From Haemaphysalis longicornis (taxonomy: Eukaryota > Arthropoda > Arachnida > Ixodida > Ixodidae), in NCBI GenBank assembly GCA_013339765.2, contig CM023448.1, positions 286,370,817 through 286,434,816 of the forward strand: a stretch of DNA of 64,000 bases, in the 5' to 3' direction. A program made the position numbers and the translations under genes. The notes beneath the pieces are model-generated. The model did not search any database. It was not told the origin of the DNA and saw only the letters and a program-made list of their open reading frames with translations. Each line of letters begins with the position of its first letter. The stretch's first letter is position 1. Of this stretch, positions 56,799-64,000 are shown one piece after another.

Positions 56799-58086
56799 TA
56801 GGGGTGTGCGAATATTCGAAAATTTCCAATATTACTCGAATAGGAAATGTTATATTCGTATTCACTTCAAGAACTATGTATTCGAAAGGGTTCGAATAAC
56901 CGGATATTATAGAATAGTTGGATTGATTAGTTTAATTGACCATTACTTTAGTTTTCCGCATATTAATTTTCAGGCCCATGTTTCTACTCTGTCCAGTGCG
57001 GTAAGCATGCTTTGCAATTCTTCCCTCGAGTTACTTAACAAGGTAACGTCATCAGCAAATCTGAGGTAACTGAGGTATTCTCCATTAACCCTTACTCCCA
57101 CCTGTTTCCCAATCCAACGTTCTGAATACTTCTTGTAAACAAGCTGTGAACAACATCGGAGAGATCGTGTCTCCTTATCTGACGCCCTTTCCTTATAGGT
57201 ATTTTACAACTCTCCTTATGGAGGATGAAGGTACCACTGTAAATATCCACTAGTATTGTTACACAATTCTCGTCTACACCCTGGTTCCGGAATACATGAA
57301 TGACTGCTGAGGTTTCGACCGAGTCAAATGCTTCCTCATAGTCTATGAAGGCTATATATAGGTGTTCAGTATACTCCGCGCACTTCTCTATCACCTGACT
57401 TGATCATGTGAATATGGTCCATCTTTGAATATACGAAACCTTGCTTGTTTTTTAGATTGACTGAAATCTAAGGTGGCAGAAATTCTGTTAGCGATTACCT
57501 TGGTAAGTACCTTGTAGACGACTGAGAGTAAACTGATCGGCCTGTAATTTTTCAAGACCTTCATGTCACCTTTCTTATGGAGGCTCACTAAGAGGGTTTA
57601 ACTTAAATTGAGGACGACTCAGCGCACAATGGAACGGAAGATGATAGGTGTAACATTAAGGGACAAGAAGAGAGCGGAGTTCGTCAGGGAACAAGCGCGT
57701 GTTAAGGACATATTAGTAGAAATTAAGAAGAAGAAATAGACGTGGGCAGGGCTTGTAATGCGAAGGCAAGATAACCGTTGGTCATTAAGGGTAACAGAGT
57801 GGATCCCTAGAGAAGGCAAGCGTGGCAGGGGGCGGCAGAAAGTTAGATGGGCAGATGAGATCAAGAAGCTTTCGGGGATAAATTGGTCGCAGTTTGCACA
57901 CGACCGGGATAGTCGGAGATTAATGGGAGGGGCATTTGGTAGTGGTGGTGGTGGTGGTGGTGATGGTGGTGGTGATGATGATGATGACGATGATGAGTTT
58001 AAATATTCGATATTCGATTCGATCATTCGAAGCTAGATATTCGTATTCCATTCGTATACGACAAATTTGGTATTCGCACACCTTTA
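56799..58086. mobile_element. hAT-like MITE hosting a LINE insertion
   Basis: Ends TAGGGGTGTGCGAATA and, inverted, TAAAGGTGTGCGAATA match at 14 of 16 positions; the 8-bp target duplication GTTTTTAG is at 56791-56798 and 58087-58094. The interior beside each end is rich in ATTCGAATA-type text. Most of its length is an RTE insertion (56936-57995). Confidence 0.85.
56936..57995 (+). mobile_element. RTE-clade LINE, 5' part inverted, target duplication AGTTTAA
   Basis: The right part (57601-57995) is in plus orientation: C-terminal text TWAGLVMRRQDNRWSLRVTE and RGRGRQKVRWADEIKKLSG, then a GGT/GAT-repeat tail. The left part is inverted: on the minus strand it reads KKGDMKVLKNYRPISLLSVV (57582 down), then FIDYEEAFDSVE, then LRFADDVTLLSN (near 57065), the RT in normal order. 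AGTTTAA flanks the whole (56929-56935 and 57996-58002). Broken by frameshifts. Confidence 0.85.
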
Positions 58087-58094
58087 GTTTTTAG

Positions 58095-59136
58095 TAATAT
58101 AGCTGAACTGCCTGCTTAAATAAAAGCTTTGTTGCGTTATCACCTTCCCGCCCGTCACCGCCGCCATGCTATTGTCTGCTGCAATGTTAAAAGTTTATGG
58201 CATGATCACAGAAAAAAAAAAAAGCCGTGACCATCGCTTAGGACCGCAAAAGACGCAGTAAGGACAGCAAAACGCTACGCTTGATAACGGCAGAGCGTTC
58301 CGATGCCGCCGAGTCACTTATTCGTCAAGCTCGAACTCAAATAGCCATTAATGAATAAAACAGTCGGTTTTCTTTGTAATTTTTCTCTTGAGTTCGTTCA
58401 TGCGACCCATCAGCTTACTAGGAGGAATTTGGACAAATGTCACGTGTTGCGTTCTCTTTGTACTAAACAGGCTTGTACTGCCCTCCTATGTTGCTGTTAC
58501 GCCGAACAAAAAAAAAATTATTTCCAAGCATAAAAACAAAATACGGCACGTTTTTTATATGCTCCGTGATCGCTGCCTTGGAAACAGTCAAAACTATTAT
58601 TTCTTTCGGTAGAAAACAGCCTTAAACCGCGCGTCATGCGAAACTGCGCATGCTGCAAATTCACGGGGATTTCACGGCGGCGAAGGTCGGTAAATTTTTT
58701 GTCCCATTTCGCGGCGACCTGAGCCGCCATTTGCAAGCTATCACCAGAGTCCGTCAATGCTTTTCAACATCACGTCACTATTACGCAGCGTGAAGTTGCC
58801 AATGTGTGACGTAAGCGTTCCCACCAACTATTTAAATTATGTCACGTCTTCTCAGCCAATCTCAGCGAGGGCGTGCCATATGTTGCTGAATAGCAAAGCC
58901 AGGCTTACGTTGTCATGTCCGCTGCATTTCGTCTGGTTTTTCATTGCCGGCCAAGAATTATACGCTTTCAGCAGAGAGAAATGAGGCAAACTTTAAAACT
59001 GGGGCTAGTAAACTTCATAAAACGTCAAAATGACGACAGCACACACAACCGCTTTGTCAAACGGAAGCACGTGACTGAAACAAAGTCAATCAGAAAAGAC
59101 TTTTTGGCTGATTCACAGTTCACGGTGAATTTAGTG
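58095..59136 (-). other. Mostly unrecognised; possible first exon on minus strand
   Basis: A minus-strand frame from ATG 58730 begins MAAQVAAKWDKKFTDLRRRE in an ATGGCGGC context often seen at CpG promoters, ending at 58518 without a clear donor. Protein-like at its start only. Nothing else recognised in the stretch. Confidence 0.25.
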
Positions 59137-59248
59137 CAAAGGAGGGAACAGCGCACATTTCGACGAAGGCAGCCAGAAACACACGACAGCGCTTGTGGTG
59201 TGTGTTTCTGTCCGTCCTTCGTCGAAATGTGTGCTGTTCCCTCCTTTG
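59137..59248. repeat. 112-bp foldback, arms about 48 bp
   Basis: Left arm begins CAAAGGAGGGAACAGCGCAC and the right arm inverted begins CAAAGGAGGGAACAGCACAC; 33 bp with one mismatch, a short unpaired patch, then 11 bp more, and a 15-nt loop. The RNA would form a long hairpin. Confidence 0.9.
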
Positions 59249-59340
59249 TATCTCGCCAACAACTAGCCCAACATGCTACCCTTTTGAATTTAGTGCGTCG
59301 AGAACAGGGCTTTAAATCTGGAATATGGCACAACGACAAC

Positions 59341-59440
59341 TGAAGTGTGGAAAGGAGGACAATGATACTACGGCGGAGACCAAAGAAAGCATACGCGTTT
59401 TCAGCAGGTGCCGCGCCTGCAGGGTGAAGTTCGTTATACA
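59341..59440 (+). repeat. Copy of the interspersed repeat at 4836-4930
   Basis: GTGTGGAAAGGAGGACAATG, then GCACCGCGCC-type text (CCGCGCCTGCAGGGTGAAGT), aligning with 4836-4930. Confidence 0.55.
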
Positions 59441-59444
59441 CCGA

Positions 59445-59490
59445 CATGCTACCACCGACAAGGCGTATACGCCTTGTCGGTGGTAGCATG
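59445..59490. repeat. Perfect 46-bp palindrome, no spacer
   Basis: CATGCTACCACCGACAAGG to its exact complement, centred on GTA/TAC at 59467/59468; every one of 23 pairs matches. Confidence 0.97.
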
Positions 59491-59597
59491 CTCGGCTTGC
59501 GCAGTCGCCAGCTATGCTCGCAAATATCGCAATCACACCATAGCCCCTCTCCACCTGAAGATAAACTTCCAATAATTAACGTGCCGAAGCCACACCT

Positions 59598-59677
59598 AGG
59601 CCGCGCACTAGTGGAGGGCCTTTCGACAAACTGGGGATCTTTAACGTGCGCTGAAATCGCGACACGCCGGCGTTTTT
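59598..59677 (-). mobile_element. SINE body fragment
   Basis: CTAGTGGAGGGCC, then CTGGGGATCTTTAACGTGCG and GAAATC-type text match the SINE body in minus orientation; no tRNA head. Confidence 0.6.
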
Positions 59678-60195
59678 AGATGCAAGGCATCTCTTCTCGG
59701 CCTGTCCAGCGTTGACCGGCGTAGTCCGCACTCCTCATTACGCATGGGCAAACTCTCCTCCGTTCTTCTCTCCGACAGCTGTGCGTTATGCATGCGCTCT
59801 CTCCGGCTCATTATCATAACAACAGCTGGCGCGCTTCGCCTACGTTCGCATGTGCTCCGGCGCGCTTGTGCGCGCATGTGTGCGCATGCGCAACTTTCCT
59901 CCGCTGTCTCCTCTCCTTCAAGCGCGCATATAAAGCGGTGAGCGCTCGGCGCCCGTTCAGTTAAGCGCGCGCTTTCGCTTGACACAGTTGCTCGACTCCG
60001 CTTGACTTTGCTCGTGCTTCGCTTGACGACGACGACTCCGTTGAATCTTCCGATGAAGACGGTCTTTACGTACTTGGAACTCTACGTGTGATTGAGCATC
60101 ATTTAAGGTTCACTACACTTCAACCACATTTGGGTAACCAACATAACGGAAACGCGAATTGAACCCCGTGAGATGCCTTGCATCACCCCAGGGTT
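59678..60195. mobile_element. Element bounded by GATGCAAGGCATC motifs, with internal TATA
   Basis: Starts AGATGCAAGGCATCTC and ends GAGATGCCTTGCATC (60169-60183), inverted copies of each other. This is the same motif class as AGATGCGAAGCATCTC at 12627. Inside, GCATATAAAGCGG at 59925-59937 is followed about 30 bp later by TTCAGTTAAG, an arthropod initiator-like TCAGT. Possibly a non-autonomous transposon carrying its own polymerase II promoter. Confidence 0.45.
59928..59933 (+). promoter_or_regulatory. TATA box with TCAGT initiator downstream
   Basis: ATATAAA at the left end of a GC-rich block and TCAGT at about 59958, the spacing of an arthropod core promoter. No long coding frame follows. 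Confidence 0.35.
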
Positions 60196-60204
60196 CCCCT
60201 CGTG

Positions 60205-60331
60205 GGAAGGTGGCGGAATTTTTTTTGTTTTGTGCTTCCATCAGAAAACCTGCCGCCGGGGCTTGGAGTCGAACCCACGTCCGTGGGCTCAGTAGCGCAA
60301 TTCTTACCCTCTGAGCCACCGCGGCGTGTTT
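60205..60331 (-). mobile_element. SINE, head half
   Basis: Minus-strand CGCGGTGGCTCAGAGGGTAA (box A, 60308-60326) and GGTTCGACTCC (box B, 60265-60275), then the CTTTCTGATGGAAGC-type body start. A relative of the SINE at 51330-51551. Confidence 0.75.
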
Positions 60332-60934
60332 TCTAACAGAACTGATGCCAGAACCAGCACTGGGTCACTGAACTAAACAGGGGTCAATGGATTAACGCCA
60401 GTCTCTCAAAAACACAGAAAGGTTTTACATACAAGCAGATAAGAACTAAAATAAAACCAAATATATTGCGTCCTAATACACGAATTTCGAGCTATTTTTC
60501 GAATATCTGTGGTTTCCCCCCTAACTGAATTTGGCAAACACCGGAAGGCGCCGCGCGGCAAAGCTAGAAGTCACCCTAAAAATAGGTACGGATATCTTCC
60601 CAAATAGCAGTCCCGTAAGAATGCTCGGCGTGGCTCCTAGAGTCCAGGCGCAAAGCGATCTCGCAATCGTAAAAAAAAAAAAAAAAAAGAAAAAAAAACT
60701 TTAATTATTTGCCTACATTACAAAACGTCTAAGAAAGAGAAGAGCAGGAATGAGAGAAGAAACGATAAGACTTATGCAGCCACTGATCATGAGCCAGATT
60801 TCACCGAGCCTACTGTACCACTAACTTACCCGCAGCGAAGATCAAATGAACGCCATCATCAACACACCCCCCCCCCCCCCCTCCCCCGAATTTTACCGTG
60901 AGACGAAATGACAACCGGTGAGCCACGAGGGTAA

Positions 60935-61275
60935 CAGAGATGGACACGCAGAGACGGGTCTAGAAGAAGGGTAAACTCTTTAACTCTATGGATGGACGAC
61001 GTAATAAAATTGGAAGGCAAACAATAAATTCTGGAAGCGCAGCGCAGGAGTGGGCGAAGGTCAATGGGAGAGGCCTTCGTCCGGCCGTGGATCTAAATTG
61101 ATTGCTTGTAGGGGTTAACGCGCCGACGCAACGCAGGCGATGAGGCGCACCGTAGTGGAGGGCTCCGGATTAATTTTATCCACCTGGGGATCTTTTACGT
61201 GCGACGAAATCTCATACACACGGGCTATGTTGCTTTTCGTGGACCTAAATTGGCTGTTGATGATGATGATGAATA
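60935..61275 (+). mobile_element. RTE-type LINE 3' end with (GAT)n tail
   Basis: Text LTLWMDDVIKLEGKQ, a stop, then RRSMGEAFVRPWI matches the C-terminal region of RTE-type LINEs, ending in TTGATGATGATGATGAA (61256-61273). It is itself interrupted by a SINE at 61101-61238. Confidence 0.55.
61101..61238 (-). mobile_element. 5'-truncated SINE with 14-bp target duplication
   Basis: SINE body and end in minus orientation (GTGGAGGGCTCCGGATTAAT, CACCTGGGGATCTTTTACGT), no tRNA head. Flanked by GTGGATCTAAATTG (61087-61100) and GTGGACCTAAATTG (61239-61252), a target duplication with one difference. Confidence 0.85.
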
Positions 61276-62170
61276 GGTCTTCAAATTGTGTTTTTAAAAC
61301 AAGTTTGAAGAAATCAGAGAAACCGCTCCCCGGCACTAAGGGCGTGGCTCGGAAAACAAAATCGGGACGGGCCATCGTATGGCAAACAGGACCTCCCCTG
61401 CACATCATCACGGTCATGTCACCGATCCACCGACTCCGCATAAAAACTGTCTACCAAAACATGGATCCAAACCTAACAAGAGGAGGTGATACGACAGGAT
61501 CAAGTTAATTCGAGGAAAGTCAAATATCATGAAAACAATATGCACCGACTCCGGATGTACGAAAGTAGGAGTCAGCAACTGTCGTAGTTGATTACTCTAG
61601 CAATCCTCCTACATATAGGAACAAAGAAGCAGAAGTTGGGGTCATCCTCCTGGCAAGTCCACTAGTGGTAGTATCTACTAGAAGCGTAACACCATAACAG
61701 ACTCTCAAAGGGCATTAGACTGTTGGCTGCGGGCAGAATACCTAAACGCTTCGGTAAAATACTCCCATCCACAATGAAGAAAGTTAACGACGTCACCAGG
61801 ACAGCCGGCACAAGGGTTTGAAGAGATCGAGGCACCGACTAAGAGCCACGCGAACTCACACATTCGATCATTTTTAGAGGAGGGGAGTGCAGTAGTCGTG
61901 CTCGCTGCGACCACAACTACAGCACTCCACTCTCCGAAAAAAGTTAAAAACGTGTCGTAATCCTACGCCCAGGCACACGATTTTCCCCCGTGCTACAAGG
62001 GGGTCTCAATGCTGAAGAATTGCAAATTCTCTGGAGAATAAACCAACACGAGTACCTACAAATCAACAGAGGCGAAGATGTCGGGTGCGAACATCACACA
62101 TTAACTTAAAACTCTGCTAAATTCTGGGAAACATCCACCCTCTTCCCCGCAAACTAGGCATGTACAGCCT

Positions 62171-63519
62171 CCCAAATTTTTAATAATATATATGGGTAGC
62201 AATATCAGCCTTTTTTCAGTGCAATAAAAGAGATTAGAAGCCTACAAACTATACGCGCGCTTGCGAACGTTCTGGAGCTAGCAAAACTCCATTTACTTGG
62301 AAATAATTTTTCTACTAAAATAACTAACGCGCCACGCACACTTGCCTTACATTTGTCATTCCTATTGCATCTATCACAGAAAAAGAGGATCTTTTATAAA
62401 TTCTTGACCACTTGCACTTCCGCGTCCAATATTTTGGGCTAGGCCAACGTCACCTCCATCCCTTAAACCTATCCAAAGTTTTACGACCTAACTAGAGTTG
62501 TACACGCGGGTATAAACATTTGCGCGACTTTTGACTCACTCGCTAAGGGAACCAAAATGCTCGCTGTAACGAATGCATCCGCACAAATATCGACCATCGT
62601 CTTCGCGAAGTGCGGAAGCTAAGAAAACTGCTCCTCTCATAAATAATAAACTTGATTTTTTTTTTCAGTTCCGAAATGAAATATTTACTTTTGTAGAGCG
62701 CTAGATTTAGTTTATTTGAAAGTAAAATGTTTTAAACAACCCATGTCTCTGGTGAAAGTAGAAAACAGCGGTAGATAGGTAACCTTCTTTGTGTTTTAGT
62801 GCATCGTTTAGCTGTGGAAGCTAGCTTATCGTTTTAGATCCCTTTTATAATTCGATTCTTGATGTGCAGCAAGACGAAAAATACTGGGCTGATATTCACG
62901 AAGCTCCTTGCACATAACGTATAGTAAAAATAGTGAATGATCTCCGCCCGCGTGCGGTTTATTCCCTTCAAATAGAGCGATGTGAGGCGCCGGTTAACCA
63001 AAGCGGCTTTTCGATATCGTACGAGCAACTAAATTTGTAAATCAGGGCCCGCTTTTTTACTCGCAATGCCAAGGATTGCTCAGCGGCAGTTATTCTGATG
63101 AAAAAAAAAACTGTCGTACGTTCTACTTCATTTCGATTGATAGCAACGCGAACTCCATTATCCTGGGAAAACGTTAGTGGGAGTCATTCTGTGGAAATGA
63201 CAGTGCGAAACGCGACGACCCCACGCGCATTTGAAGGCGGCTCTGAGCCATAGAGTTCTTACAGTATACACTTACTAAGAAACATCTATGCTCTGGAGCA
63301 GCCGGCGGTTCTAGCGCGGCCGCTTCCGTTCCATCACGTACGTCACGTCCGGCCGCCGGTAATGGCCGCCTTTATGATTCAGTTTCGGTTTGAAAACGCC
63401 AATGTCGGGAGCCGTTTGCGTCCCTTGCGTTCATGTTTTGGATGAAACGTTTAATTTTGCGTTTCTCATCCCTTTTACGTATACTATTAGATGACATTAT
63501 TTTTTCGTTGTCGAAAATT
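62171..63519. other. No gene recognised
   Basis: AT-rich up to about 63.2 kb. A GC-rich patch at 63295-63375 (CGGCCGCTTCCG, CACGTACGTCACG, GGCCGCCGGTAATGGCCGCC) could be a promoter but no exon is attached. Confidence 0.4.
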
Positions 63520-63690
63520 TGGAGGGCAAGTTGGCCTTTAAACGTTCGCCGCCCGAAATCTCGCACACACGGCCGTTTTTTGCCTTTCCGTCGCCTCCAC
63601 CAGAAAAGCGGCCGCCGCGGCCGGGAATCGACCCTGCGGCCTCGTGCTCAGCAGCCTGGTGCTTAGCCACTGAGCCACCGCGGCGGGTCT
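63520..63690 (-). mobile_element. SINE, head and partial body
   Basis: Minus-strand CCCGCCGCGGTGGCTCAGTG head (box A 63667-63677) and a box B altered to GGTCGATTCCC (near 63625-63635). The body ends near 63520. Confidence 0.8.
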
Positions 63691-63862
63691 TGCCACTCCC
63701 TGAAAGAGCTGTTATTCAGGAACGCCTGACGTAGTACAATCAATGGTGTTCGACAGGGCGGGCAAAAAAGCACGGGGGCGTTGATTCTTGACCGCATCAC
63801 GGGATGAACAAGCCGCGTGGGTTCCTCGAATTCCTCAGCGCGTCGCCATGTAGCGCACTCAC
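63691..63862 (-). other. Start of intron after the signal-peptide exon
   Basis: Follows the GTGAGT donor on the minus strand; no further feature seen before the SINE. Confidence 0.35.
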
Positions 63863-63942
63863 TTGTATTTGATCTCTCGTCGGGGCTCAGCAACCACCAC
63901 GAGAACGGTGACGAGCAGGACGGTCACGGCGGAAAAGCCCAT
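63863..63942 (-). CDS. First coding exon of a secreted protein (signal peptide)
   Basis: On the minus strand ATG at 63942 opens MGFSAVTVLLVTVLVVVA, then EPRREIKY, and the exon ends AA/GTGAGT, a consensus splice donor, at 63863. The 80 coding bases leave phase 2. A short N-region, a long Val/Leu core and a VVA/EP cleavage site make a textbook signal peptide, so the product enters the secretory pathway. The 5' UTR continues past the window end and no following exon was found at lower coordinates. Ticks have many small secreted salivary and immune proteins of this build; the family cannot be told from this exon. Confidence 0.55.
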
Positions 63943-64000
63943 CCCGGGCGGCTGCGGACGGAAGCCTGCTGGCTGCTCTACTGTAGATGGCTGGTGCCTG

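Larger units (their letters stand above)
60390..62170 (+). mobile_element. Third decayed LINE remnant, with nested insertions
   Basis: Follows 5068-6384 block by block: TTAACGCCAGTCTC at 60401, AAACGTCTAAGAAAGAGAAG at 60723, GATCATGAGCCAG at 60785, AAATCAGAGAAACC at 61311 and the RNase H end near 61860 (CACGCGAACTCACACATTCG). An RTE 3' piece and a SINE piece interrupt it. Many stops; dead. Confidence 0.6.

Noticed and set aside
57619..58026. 135-codon minus-strand Ser/Pro-rich ORF
   Set aside because: Antisense of the RTE C-terminus and its GGT/GAT tail.

Overview
The window looks like nuclear DNA from an ixodid tick, probably a metastriate species. The reasons are: several copies of a tRNA-derived SINE of the kind described in ticks (Ruka-like); many decayed RNase H-bearing LINEs; RTE, Penelope-like and Ty3/Gypsy pieces; hAT-type MITEs; long simple repeats and homopolymer runs; and very sparse, intron-split host coding sequence. 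There is no sign of prokaryotic gene organisation.

Layout. 1-9 kb: one long decayed LINE (1-4655), a second LINE remnant (5068-6384), a LINE 3' end, a tRNA-derived SINE, and (CT)n and (CATA)n tracts. 9-12.5 kb: mostly unrecognised, with a 207-bp-period duplication. 12.5-26.6 kb: the first copy of a segmental duplication. It carries tandem F-box/LRR-like gene copies (14.5-16.5 kb), a small conserved ORF, a Ty3/Gypsy insertion on the minus strand (17211-21616), and a gag-only LTR element (22431-26479) whose 5' LTR is itself split by a truncated LINE. 26.6-30.6 kb: unique-looking DNA with a hAT MITE, a Penelope GIY-YIG remnant and strong hairpins. 30.7-31.65 kb: the one clear host gene, an intronless MARCH2/3-type RING-CH ubiquitin ligase on the minus strand. 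32-51 kb: mainly AT-rich non-coding DNA, probably introns and long UTRs. It holds three candidate minus-strand exons (41774-41953, 44985-45107, 47230-47287), a TTAA-flanked MITE, a hAT MITE and tandem repeats. 52.4-56.4 kb: the second copy of the segmental duplication, lacking both LTR-element insertions. 56.8-58.1 kb: a hAT-like MITE containing a 5'-inverted RTE LINE. 58-64 kb: foldback sequences, a perfect 46-bp palindrome, SINEs, a third LINE remnant with nested RTE and SINE pieces, and a signal-peptide exon on the minus strand at 63863-63942.

The main biology is the nested insertion history, which can be ordered from target-site duplications and from the empty sites in the paralogous copy. 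The F-box tandem array came first, then the segmental duplication, then the Gypsy and gag-only LTR insertions in copy 1, then a LINE insertion inside an LTR polyadenylation signal. Host functions visible are ubiquitin ligation (the MARCH gene and F-box-like pseudogenes), an unknown basic protein, and a secreted protein known only from its first exon. All product calls come from reading translations by eye; no database search was made.
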